A stretch of 52,600 bases of DNA from Ruminococcus sp. Lineage in GTDB: Bacteria > Bacillota > Clostridia > Oscillospirales > Acutalibacteraceae. Location: positions 1 through 52,600 of the forward strand of contig JAFTHZ010000035.1 of NCBI GenBank assembly GCA_017457155.1, given 5' to 3'. The translations under genes were made by a program, and so were the position numbers. Below the pieces are notes generated by a model. It was given only the letters and a program-made list of their open reading frames with translations. It made no database searches and was not told the DNA's origin. The stretch's first letter is position 1, and each line of letters starts with the position of its first letter. This document shows positions 1 to 7,179 of the stretch, one piece after another.

Positions 1-240
1 CACTTGCGTGTTTACTTGATGTTTGTTGTGTCATCTTCACTGTAATTATTGAGTACTTATTTCCTCAAAAAAATTACGGGTTCTCTTTGTCTTTGTTGTT
101 CAATTTTCAATGTCCTTGTGCGACTATGAAAGCTCTGCGTGTTTGCGTCCCTTTCCGTAGCGCAAGAGTTATTCTACAACAAGCAAATCAAAAAGTCAAG
201 CATTTTTTTCAAAAAAATTAAAAAAATTTTTCATATCAAT
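1..240 (-). other. Probable rRNA operon leader, reading leftward off the window
   Basis: Read on the minus strand, this stretch has the look of a clostridial rRNA leader or spacer: a segment beginning CATTGAAAATTGAACAAC is followed by a run ending CCGTAATTTTTTTGAGG. It lies directly downstream of a consensus promoter with a long A/T tract. No mature rRNA sequence lies inside the window, so which rRNA comes first cannot be told. The assignment rests on resemblance to such leaders and on promoter strength. Confidence 0.55.
171..240 (-). promoter_or_regulatory. Strong sigma-A promoter with UP-like A/T tract
   Basis: On the minus strand, TTGACT (194-199) is separated by 17 bp from TAGAAT (171-176). 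Upstream, 203-240 is almost pure A/T with phased A and T runs, as in UP elements of rRNA promoters. It would drive leftward transcription from about position 164. Confidence 0.75.
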
Positions 241-496
241 CTCCACCTCCCATTATTACTGGATTTTTTCAATTAATTATTATATCCATACCACATTATA
301 TAGTATTTTTCATTCTTTTTACATATATATAGTATATACGGTTTTATACTATTTAATTAGACCCTTTTGATAAATTTTGAACATGTGATTTATCTATGTT
401 AAACAAAATTCAAAAAAACTTATTTTTAGTAGTGATTTTTTATTTTATTTCTGTTAATATATATATTGTAATCCTGTTTGAAGCGGAGGGATTCTT
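241..496. other. AT-rich intergenic region
   Basis: No gene or clear hairpin is seen. The region separates the leftward rRNA-type promoter from the rightward kinase-like gene. A good ribosome binding site (GCGGAGGG, about 483-490) closes it. No promoter for the downstream gene stands out from the very AT-rich background. Confidence 0.5.
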
Positions 497-1120
497 ATGA
501 ATCAGAAGTTTATTATTACTATTGCCAGACAATTCGGAAGCGGCGGACGAGAAATAGGTAAAGCTCTCGCAGATAAGCTTGGTATTCCTTTCTACGACAA
601 GGAGCTTATCTCTATGGCTGCAAAAGAAAGCGGAATGGACGCAGATGTATTTAATAATGTTGACGAAAAGGCAACCAACAGCCTTCTGTACTCTCTCTCT
701 CTTGGACTGTACAACTTCGGAAACAGCTTCTCAGCAATGGGAGATCTTCCTGTCAATGACAGGCTGTATATTCTTCAGCACAAGATAATCAAATCTCTCG
801 CAGAAGAAGGTCCCTGTGTCATCGTAGGAAGATGTGCAGACTATGTTCTTAAGGATAAAGAAAACTGTGTTAATGTTTTCTTCCACGCAAATATGGACTA
901 TCGCAAAAAGAGAGCCATTGAGATTCACGATGTAGATAAAGCACGAGCTGAGCAGATTGTCAACAAGACCGACAAAATCAGAGCTAACTACTACAGCTTT
1001 TACTCAGGTCAAAAATGGGGTCTTGCACAGAACTATGATCTGTGTATTGACAGTTCAAAGCTTACAACAGAGCAGGCTGTAGACCTGATAGAGTCATACA
1101 TCAATATCCGCTCCAAATAA
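497..1120 (+). CDS. Cytidylate kinase-like family protein
   Basis: A 207-residue cytoplasmic protein that looks like the cytidylate-kinase-like (Cytidylate_kin2) family of P-loop NMP kinases. The N-terminus reads ITIARQFGSGGREIGKALA, a glycine-rich nucleotide-binding loop of the form GSGGRxIG, followed by a helix and PFYDKELI, usual for this family. A later CVIVGRCADYVL strand-loop also matches. Members are widespread in Firmicutes, and many have no proven substrate, so CMP phosphorylation is only a family-based guess. The start is supported by GCGGAGGG just upstream. The gene stands alone and ends at a strong terminator. Confidence 0.8.
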   Translation: MNQKFIITIARQFGSGGREIGKALADKLGIPFYDKELISMAAKESGMDADVFNNVDEKATNSLLYSLSLGLYNFGNSFSAMGDLPVNDRLYILQHKIIKSLAEEGPCVIVGRCADYVLKDKENCVNVFFHANMDYRKKRAIEIHDVDKARAEQIVNKTDKIRANYYSFYSGQKWGLAQNYDLCIDSSKLTTEQAVDLIESYINIRSK

Positions 1121-1132
1121 TCCGGCAATTCC

Positions 1133-1161
1133 AGCAGCCACAGATTGTGGCTGCTTTTTTT
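1133..1161 (+). terminator. Intrinsic terminator
   Basis: A 9-bp stem (AGCAGCCAC / GTGGCTGCT) with a 5-base loop is followed by a run of T residues, just after the kinase-like gene. Confidence 0.9.
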
Positions 1162-1179
1162 CTGTGCATTTATTTCATA

Positions 1180-1208
1180 TAGACTTTTCTCTTCTGTTAT
1201 GATAAAAT
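1180..1208 (+). promoter_or_regulatory. Putative sigma-A promoter of glycosyltransferase cluster
   Basis: TAGACT (1180-1185), 17 bp, then TAAAAT (1203-1208). Moderate match; position about 45 bp before the GT2 start fits. Confidence 0.4.
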
Positions 1209-1253
1209 TATAATGTATAAAATTGTGCCTTCGGCATAGATAGGAAGAAATGT

Positions 1254-2243
1254 ATGAGCAACAAATCAGAACCCTTGATTTCCGTAATTATTGCTATATA
1301 TAATCCCGGCAAACACCTGTACAAATGTCTTGACAGCATTATCGGCCAAACCTATAGAAATCTCGAGATTATTCTTGTTGATGACGGGTCCACCGATGAC
1401 AGTCTCAGTATATGCAACGAATACGCTGCAAAGGACGAGCGTATAGTCGTTCATCACAAAGAAAACTCAGGTGTATCCGCAACCAGAAACCAGGGTATCC
1501 GTCTTGCTCACGGAGACTACTTCAGCTTTATTGACAGCGATGACATCCTGGAGCCTGACGCATATGAATATATGCTGGCCCTTATTAAAGAATACGACGC
1601 AGACGCAATAAACTATGAGCACTATATTACATATCCCTCCCGAGAGCGAACACATAAGCTATCCGAAGAAAACTACGGTCTTTTTGATAGAGAGGGCGCG
1701 ATTTACCAGCTGGTGCACAATGTAATGTTTGCTTGGAATAAACTCTTCTCAAAAAGAATCATTGAAGACATATGGTTTAACGAAGAAATATGCAGAGGAG
1801 AAGACTCTCTGTTTGCTATCGAAGCCTTTAACAAAGCAGACAAAGTTTATTTTGACTCCCGTCCCCTTTACCACTATATACAAAGTGAAAACAGTGCTGT
1901 CCGCGGAAAATTCCGCACAAGTCAGCTAACAGCAATAAAGCTGATAGACATTTACGAACCCTTCTTCAAATCAAATTATCCCTCCCTTTATGACAAACAA
2001 ATGGGTATGTTGATGAATCTTATGACAACTCTGTACTTTGACATGAGTATGGATAAGGAAAACTTCAAAAAAGAAAAATCCTTAGTCGTCGGAAGATTCA
2101 AAGAACTTTATAGCAAAACAAATATGAAGAAGCTTACAAAAAAGCAGCGCTTTTCTTTCTGTCTTTTCAGGATATCTCCTTCACTTAGTTTAGCTCAACG
2201 CAAAGCAAATATAGCAATAAGGAGACTTAAAAGTGGAAAATAA
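1254..2243 (+). CDS. Family 2 glycosyltransferase
   Basis: A 329-residue GT-A fold glycosyltransferase. The N-terminal domain opens with PLISVIIAIYNPGKHLYKCL, followed by VDDGSTDDS (near residue 42), NSGVSATRNQG, and FIDSDDILEP (near residue 92), the acidic metal/nucleotide-sugar site of GT2 enzymes. The C-terminal third is helical and not specific. It probably adds a sugar to a cell-surface polysaccharide or teichoic-acid-like polymer; donor and acceptor cannot be read from sequence. AGGAAG lies upstream of the ATG. Its 3' end overlaps the next gene by 11 bp, so the two are translationally coupled. Confidence 0.9.
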   Translation: MSNKSEPLISVIIAIYNPGKHLYKCLDSIIGQTYRNLEIILVDDGSTDDSLSICNEYAAKDERIVVHHKENSGVSATRNQGIRLAHGDYFSFIDSDDILEPDAYEYMLALIKEYDADAINYEHYITYPSRERTHKLSEENYGLFDREGAIYQLVHNVMFAWNKLFSKRIIEDIWFNEEICRGEDSLFAIEAFNKADKVYFDSRPLYHYIQSENSAVRGKFRTSQLTAIKLIDIYEPFFKSNYPSLYDKQMGMLMNLMTTLYFDMSMDKENFKKEKSLVVGRFKELYSKTNMKKLTKKQRFSFCLFRISPSLSLAQRKANIAIRRLKSGK

Positions 2244-3231
2244 AGATTTCAGATACAACTATATACTCTACAATATGGAGACTGCATACAAATGGCAGAT
2301 GTATCAGGATTTGTTGAAACTGGACAATGTAAGGATGTGCAGAGGCGCACTTCCCATGAACCAACCTCTACTTCACAAACTCCACAAATTGCACTGGTCT
2401 GCAAAAATCAACGGAAAAGTCAATTTGCCATTCAAAAAGCTATGGTTTAAAAAGATGACAGACGGAAAGTTCAACAACAACAAACCCACCTGTTTCATTC
2501 TTTTTGGAGGACAATATGGTGTACGGGAACCAAAGCTTCTGGACTACATAAAAAGAATTAACCCTGAAAACAAAATAGTTATTCACTACAGAGACATAAT
2601 CAAAAGTGAAGAAAAGCATATAGAGATGCTGAAGAAAAAAACTGATCTCATCTACACATATGATAAAGGTGAATCTGAAAAATACGATATTTACTATTAT
2701 GATGCCTATGTTTACTCCAGACTCGCTAAAACTACCGAACCGGACAAATTTGACTATGACCTGTTCTTTGTAGGATACGCAAAGGATCGGCTGCCCCTTA
2801 TCCACAGTGTCTACAAAAAAGCCACCGAAAGCGGACTGAAGTGCAAATTCCTTGTTGTCGAAGCTCCACAGAACAACAGAATCACCGCAGATGGAATTGA
2901 GTATCTTGACCATGTTATTCCCTACAAAGAGGTCATCAACTACGTCTGCAAAAGCAAGTGTATTTTAGAAATAACACAGGAAAACGCTGAAGGTGCTACT
3001 ATGCGTACAGCAGAAGCAATTCTATATAAAAGGAAACTTCTTTCAAACTGCAAAAGGGCTTCTGATCGCCCTTACTACAATCCGCTTCAGATGAAGGAAT
3101 TCTCAGATGCAAATGATATAGACATGGATTTTATAAAAGAAAAAATCCCATACGATAAGCTTGAATCTATTGACGCATTTTCTCCAATTAAAGAGTTAGA
3201 GTTCCTTGAAAACTTCTTTGAAAACAACTAA
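2233..3231 (+). CDS. Putative GT-B-like glycosyltransferase
   Basis: A 332-residue protein starting with GTG inside the end of the previous gene, with AAGGAG about 8 bases upstream. It has no signal peptide or membrane helix. FILFGGQYGVREPKLLDYIK and YDLFFVGYAKDRLPLI look like Rossmann strands of a GT-B fold, and the late ITQENAEGATMRTAEAILYK resembles the sugar-nucleotide-binding helix of CgeB-like or capsular glycosyltransferases. I do not recognise a named family with certainty. The overlap with the GT2 gene points to the same surface-glycan pathway. Confidence 0.6.
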   Translation: MENKDFRYNYILYNMETAYKWQMYQDLLKLDNVRMCRGALPMNQPLLHKLHKLHWSAKINGKVNLPFKKLWFKKMTDGKFNNNKPTCFILFGGQYGVREPKLLDYIKRINPENKIVIHYRDIIKSEEKHIEMLKKKTDLIYTYDKGESEKYDIYYYDAYVYSRLAKTTEPDKFDYDLFFVGYAKDRLPLIHSVYKKATESGLKCKFLVVEAPQNNRITADGIEYLDHVIPYKEVINYVCKSKCILEITQENAEGATMRTAEAILYKRKLLSNCKRASDRPYYNPLQMKEFSDANDIDMDFIKEKIPYDKLESIDAFSPIKELEFLENFFENN

Positions 3232-3244
3232 AAGTGATTACATT

Positions 3245-3751
3245 ATGAAACATAATTTTTACGACAGCTATGGAAAAATCGAACTAAGACCTATAGAAGC
3301 AAACGATATAGAGTCGCTCCGATTGCTCAGAAATAAACACAGAAACTGCTTTATTTATTCAGACATAATCACCTCAGAAGCACAGCAAAACTGGTTCACT
3401 AATTATCTGTCAAAGCCTGATGATTATGTGTTCTCAGTTTTTTTGAGGGATAAATGGATTGGCAGTGTATCGATATATAATATCGAGAAAAACCAGGCGG
3501 AATTCGGACGATTGCTGATAGATAGCGACACCGGTGAAAAGGGGTTAGGAGTATCTGTCACAATTTGTGTATGCAAACTTGCTTTTTCTAAAATGAATGT
3601 ATCCAGAATAGTCCTTCAGGTTTATGAGGACAACATCTCTGCATATAAAACCTACATAAGGGCAGGATTCAAAATCTTCGGTCACAGCTTCGATGTAAAT
3701 GGTAAAAAGCTGCTGGATATGGAGCTTTTCAGTTCTGACTTAAGCGAATAA
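3245..3751 (+). CDS. GNAT family N-acetyltransferase
   Basis: A GNAT acetyltransferase of about 168 residues, RimJ/RimL or PseH-like. It opens IELRPIEANDIESLRLLRNK and has the acetyl-CoA region RLLIDSDTGEKGLGVSV with the typical later VYEDNISAYKTYIRAGF motif (N-x-x-A-x-x-x-Y-x-x-x-G-F). It would acetylate an amino group, perhaps of an amino sugar given the two glycosyltransferase genes just upstream. I chose the ATG at 3245 because the family N-terminus begins there. An in-frame ATG at 3206 would add 13 residues and overlap the previous gene. No strong ribosome binding site separates the choices. A terminator follows. Confidence 0.85.
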   Translation: MKHNFYDSYGKIELRPIEANDIESLRLLRNKHRNCFIYSDIITSEAQQNWFTNYLSKPDDYVFSVFLRDKWIGSVSIYNIEKNQAEFGRLLIDSDTGEKGLGVSVTICVCKLAFSKMNVSRIVLQVYEDNISAYKTYIRAGFKIFGHSFDVNGKKLLDMELFSSDLSE

Positions 3752-3760
3752 AGAAAACAT

Positions 3761-3793
3761 AAAACGGCTACCAACAATGTTGGTAGCCGTTTT
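3761..3793. terminator. Bidirectional intrinsic terminator
   Basis: A perfect 15-bp stem (3761-3775 / 3779-3793) with a 3-base loop is flanked by A and T runs. It lies between the rightward acetyltransferase and the leftward M23 gene and can serve both. Confidence 0.9.
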
Positions 3794-3878
3794 CATTTTG
3801 CCCCTGAACGAAACGAGGGCAGGAAGAATTATTAAAGAGACAAATTATCAGTTATTTTATATGCAACGTAGTATAACG

Positions 3879-4667
3879 TTATTCATCGTTTGAGATAACA
3901 GTCAGCGGGTCAATGCTCTTATCTCCCACCCTGACCTCAATATGAATATGCATCGGATCTGCACTCTCACAGGGAATCTCCCCCACCTGTGCTATAACAT
4001 TCCCCACAGATACCTGTTCGCCTACTGCACAAAGCTGAGTATCGGAAACACCGCAGTACAGAACCGAGAAATTTCCGTTTCTCACCCTGATGACATTGCC
4101 ATAAAGGTCGTCTGTATAAATCTCCTCTACAACACCGTCAGACATAGCCATCACGTTTTCGCCAATGTTTGCTTCGATATCTATTCCTGTGTGGGCACGA
4201 TATTCCTGCATAGTTTTGTTCTGCACGGGCTCCTCGGAATACTCTCTGAGAATAGTCCTTGATACAACAGGATACTCCAGAGATGCAGCCACCTGAAGTA
4301 TAGTCTGCAGGCTGTTGTTGTCACCTGTATACGGATTTGACGGCATAGTTGCCTCAGTGACAGGCTCAGTAATATACACAGGCTCTGTCAGAGGTTCCGT
4401 TTCCGTAACTGTGGTGGTAACAATCTCTGTCACATATTCCTCCACAGTTACTCCCGTCATATCGCTGTCTACTCCCTGAGACCGATCTCCTGTCAGAGTA
4501 GCGATGTAGGTCGGGTCGGTAACGTTTTTGTTGTCAAAACCTCCGATGCTGGCATAAGCAGAACCTATGGCGAGTCCCACAGCGATTATACAAATCGAAA
4601 GAGCAGTGAAGAAACCAACCTTCTCCTTACGGCTTTTTCTGTTCTTCTCATAACTGTATCTTCTCAT
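3879..4667 (-). CDS. Membrane-anchored M23 (LytM) peptidase, SpoIIQ-like
   Basis: A 262-residue protein with a basic N-terminus, one membrane helix (about residues 18-40), a threonine/glutamate-rich spacer with TEP repeats, and a C-terminal M23 domain. The zinc-ligand motifs HTGIDI (H-x-x-x-D type) and HIHIEV (H-x-H) are both present, so it may be an active peptidoglycan endopeptidase acting outside the membrane. The layout (one helix, spacer, LytM domain) matches SpoIIQ of clostridia, which acts in engulfment, and spoIIP lies in the same window. The SpoIIQ identity is inference; a general cell-wall hydrolase is the alternative. Its ribosome binding site sits in a hairpin (4675-4705). Confidence 0.8.
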   Translation of the reverse strand: MRRYSYEKNRKSRKEKVGFFTALSICIIAVGLAIGSAYASIGGFDNKNVTDPTYIATLTGDRSQGVDSDMTGVTVEEYVTEIVTTTVTETEPLTEPVYITEPVTEATMPSNPYTGDNNSLQTILQVAASLEYPVVSRTILREYSEEPVQNKTMQEYRAHTGIDIEANIGENVMAMSDGVVEEIYTDDLYGNVIRVRNGNFSVLYCGVSDTQLCAVGEQVSVGNVIAQVGEIPCESADPMHIHIEVRVGDKSIDPLTVISNDE

Positions 4668-4674
4668 ACAGAAA

Positions 4675-4705
4675 ACACCTCCGACCTTATTATTGTCGGA
4701 GGTGT
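4675..4705 (-). promoter_or_regulatory. Hairpin enclosing the ribosome binding site of the M23 gene
   Basis: A perfect 11-bp inverted repeat (4675-4685 and 4695-4705, 9-base loop). On the minus strand the 3' arm contains GGAGGTG, eight bases before the ATG at 4667, so the Shine-Dalgarno sequence is fully paired when the hairpin forms. It could be a translational switch or thermosensor, or a leftover terminator. The T run after it is only four bases, and a separate better terminator (4728-4756) already ends the upstream gene. Confidence 0.7.
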
Positions 4706-4727
4706 GGAATGTTATTCAGATAAACAA

Positions 4728-4756
4728 AAACAGGAGCGCTATATGCACTCCTGTTT
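4728..4756 (-). terminator. Intrinsic terminator of acyltransferase gene
   Basis: A 9-bp stem AAACAGGAG / CTCCTGTTT with an 11-base loop, followed on the minus strand by TTTTTGTTT. Confidence 0.85.
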
Positions 4757-4767
4757 AATAAATCATA

Positions 4768-5805
4768 TCAACTTACAAGACTTCTGATAAACTTATTGTT
4801 ACACTTGCTGATGATGAATCCCAGCAGGAAGGTGATTGCTGCTGTAAGCACAAACAACAGGGTTCCTGTTACAGACACTCCCACAAACTTGTCTATCAGA
4901 TCGAATCCCACAAGAACCAGGGGATGCGAATAATAGGTAAAGTTCGCCTCTACCCTCATAAGTGCAGCGCAACCACTGAGCTTTGGCATAGGATGCCTGA
5001 GAAGAGTGAGAAGAACTGCACACAGAAGAACGTACAAACCTGCAGTGATAATGATATTGGTGGAGAGCTCGAATATATTGATAAGTGTTATCTCTCCCAC
5101 AAACATTACCAAGCCCGCTGCGAGCAGGCCATAGCTTGCTCCTGCACTGCTGATAACAGGCTCCAGTTTTCTTACAAAGTAACCGCTGACAAAGAAGGGG
5201 AATCCCATAAAGAGAATTCTGCGAAGAACATTAAAGTTCTCCCAGCTGTATAAATCTCCCAGCAACGGTATCTGCACTCCCACAGAATAGTATGACGTAC
5301 CAAACAGTCCGATTATGTACACAACTATACTGAGAGGAATAAGAAGCCTGATTCCTCCGAACTTATGTATCAGTGTCACCAGCATAACAGATATTATCAG
5401 CGCAGGGAAATACCAGAAATGATCAGCGCTGCCGGTAATCAGAAAACCTACCACTTTCTCTCTGACAAAGGCACCTATGCTGACTGATTCACCAGACACC
5501 ATATCAAGTAGCAGAAAGAAAACATCTTTCAGATAGTATATAGCAGTCCAGATTCCGTACAGGCGCACAAGACGCAGAACGTATTGTCCGAACACCTTCT
5601 TTCCGTCTGCCAGCTTGCCAATATAATAATATCCGGCTACCGCAAAGAAGAAGGGTACGGCTATTCTGGTAATCACACTATTGAAAATATATCCCAAATT
5701 CTCGTTTATGTCATAAAAAGGACTTGTATGAATTGCAACTACAAGTATAGCGCACAAATATCGAAAAACATCTATTGAACAATTACGTGTTTTTTTGTCA
5801 CTCAT
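4768..5805 (-). CDS. Membrane acyltransferase family 3 protein
   Basis: A 345-residue polytopic protein of the acyltransferase-3 family (OafA, NodX and VanT N-terminal type). It opens with CSIDVFRYLCAILVVAIHT, which carries the family R-x-x-A-x-x-x-V-x-x-x-H signature (here with RYLCAILVVAIH), followed by VPFFFAVAGYY and about ten hydrophobic segments. Such enzymes move acyl groups, often acetyl, across the membrane onto surface sugars. The neighbouring acyltransferase and teichoic-acid-type genes support a role in decorating a surface polymer. It ends at its own terminator. Substrate unknown. Confidence 0.85.
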   Translation of the reverse strand: MSDKKTRNCSIDVFRYLCAILVVAIHTSPFYDINENLGYIFNSVITRIAVPFFFAVAGYYYIGKLADGKKVFGQYVLRLVRLYGIWTAIYYLKDVFFLLLDMVSGESVSIGAFVREKVVGFLITGSADHFWYFPALIISVMLVTLIHKFGGIRLLIPLSIVVYIIGLFGTSYYSVGVQIPLLGDLYSWENFNVLRRILFMGFPFFVSGYFVRKLEPVISSAGASYGLLAAGLVMFVGEITLINIFELSTNIIITAGLYVLLCAVLLTLLRHPMPKLSGCAALMRVEANFTYYSHPLVLVGFDLIDKFVGVSVTGTLLFVLTAAITFLLGFIISKCNNKFIRSLVS

Positions 5806-5855
5806 ATCCGTAACAACCCCTGTCTATATCATCTGAAGGAATACACCAAGAAATC

Positions 5856-5884
5856 TTGATTTACACGCAAATATATGATATAAT
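5856..5884 (+). promoter_or_regulatory. Consensus promoter facing the 3' end of an antisense gene
   Basis: TTGATT (5856-5861), 17 bp, TATAAT (5879-5884) on the plus strand. No rightward gene follows. The transcript would start near 5891 and run antisense into the end of the second acyltransferase gene. A weak stem (about 5915-5920 / 5941-5946) before a T run at 5947-5952 could end it as a roughly 60-base RNA. Confidence 0.5.
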
Positions 5885-5937
5885 TATTTAGATATTGTGT
5901 TGAATCCTGTCGACCAAACCATATGATTCAATCAGGC

Positions 5938-7065
5938 TCAGGGTTGTTTTTTCAGCAGACCCTTCACCTTGATTTTTCCAAGCATCTGGAAGGGCCAGTA
6001 GCAGGGATACAGCGAAAGCACAACAGTAATACCAAAAGCAATAACTATCATCAGCAGTCTCAAACCGAAGGTATCAAAGTAGTTGCACCAGCCGAATCCG
6101 CCTTTCTCAAGATATGCAAGGTACAGGAAGCGATGGAGGATATACACAGCAAGAGTACGGGCACCGAAAACAGTAAAGATATTCTTCTTTCTGGGGACCC
6201 ATACAAGGAAACCAAAGCTGAGAGCTGCAGCGCAGGCATAGAACCAGACTCTGGGAAGCAACCAGAACACAGGGTTTATTCCCTTATCCTCAAATATTCT
6301 GAAGTAGGATGTATCGCAGGTTATAAACTTGTTGATATCAAAATCAAACACACCTGCATCGTAGCTGAACAGATACATGATAAGAGCCACTGAACCCAGT
6401 GCTGCTACAAGCACGGGAATTGAAATAAGACGTGCCTTCTTTGTGAAAAGCTTGTCCATCTTGTCCTGTGTGAGGTAATATCCGAAAAGGAAGAAGGGGA
6501 AGTGAGTAATCACTCTGGAGATTGCCATAAAGTTGCTTATCTTCTCATCATATCCGAACAGAAGTCCCGCAACAACAGCAATAACCATCATCTTCTTCGG
6601 GTCAATCTTATCGATAACAGGCAAAAGCAGATACCACCATATCAGACAAACCAAAAACCACAGAGAAGATCTTGGAGCAAGAAAGGACTTTGATATGGAA
6701 TACTTCAGCACAAACACCTCAAAGGCACCTACAGCAATCTGTGCTGCCACATAATAGACGATATATGTGAAGGGTCGCTGAACATTTATGCTTCCGTCAG
6801 GTCTGATATACTTCTTGGCAAAGAATCCTGAAATAAAAATCAGGCAGGGCATATGAAGGGTGTTGATGACTCTCCACAGATAATGGAAGAGAACGTGTCC
6901 ATCGCCCCCTGACTTAAAGGGAGATATAGCGTGTGCCAGAACAACCAGGAATATAAGGATGAATTTGGCGTTATCATAAAAATAAAGTCTGCCTTTTTCA
7001 TCTGCATACCTGTTGTCAAGCATAGAACCCACAGCGGGGCCAGAACTGTTTTTTGCAAGTGTCAA
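5938..7065 (-). CDS. Membrane acyltransferase family 3 protein, O-acetylase-like
   Basis: A 375-residue polytopic acyltransferase-3 protein. The conserved start is YDNAKFILIFLVVLAHAISP, with the catalytic-type histidine near the end of helix 1, followed by MPCLIFISGFFAKKYI and about ten more hydrophobic stretches. FYDNAKF plus the short loops resemble sugar O-acetylases such as the NolL group. The first in-frame start is TTG at 7065, with AAAGGA about 13 bases upstream; ATG 14 codons later (7023) is a real alternative and would keep the whole domain. A perfect -35 promoter sits upstream. It likely acetylates a surface glycan; the substrate is unknown. Confidence 0.85.
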   Translation of the reverse strand: MTLAKNSSGPAVGSMLDNRYADEKGRLYFYDNAKFILIFLVVLAHAISPFKSGGDGHVLFHYLWRVINTLHMPCLIFISGFFAKKYIRPDGSINVQRPFTYIVYYVAAQIAVGAFEVFVLKYSISKSFLAPRSSLWFLVCLIWWYLLLPVIDKIDPKKMMVIAVVAGLLFGYDEKISNFMAISRVITHFPFFLFGYYLTQDKMDKLFTKKARLISIPVLVAALGSVALIMYLFSYDAGVFDFDINKFITCDTSYFRIFEDKGINPVFWLLPRVWFYACAAALSFGFLVWVPRKKNIFTVFGARTLAVYILHRFLYLAYLEKGGFGWCNYFDTFGLRLLMIVIAFGITVVLSLYPCYWPFQMLGKIKVKGLLKKQP

Positions 7066-7108
7066 TCAACTCACTATCCTTTCTTTATACAAATATTAAG
7101 ACGCTATT

Positions 7109-7137
7109 AATTTATCAAATTTACATATCATTGTCAA
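7109..7137 (-). promoter_or_regulatory. Sigma-A promoter of acyltransferase gene
   Basis: Minus strand: TTGACA (7132-7137), 17 bp, TAAATT (7109-7114), about 45 bp before the TTG start. Confidence 0.6.
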
Positions 7138-7179
7138 TAATCAATGACAAAACAAACCATCACATTTTCGGAGGTAATT

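Noticed and set aside
5923-6393. 156-codon plus-strand frame downstream of the orphan promoter
   Set aside because: It is antisense to the clear acyltransferase gene, lacks a ribosome binding site and has low-complexity composition.
7144-7179. Earlier ATG start for the GT2/CDP-glycerol transferase
   Set aside because: No ribosome binding site is placed for it; GGAGGT lies five bases before the ATG at 7180, where the glycosyltransferase fold begins.
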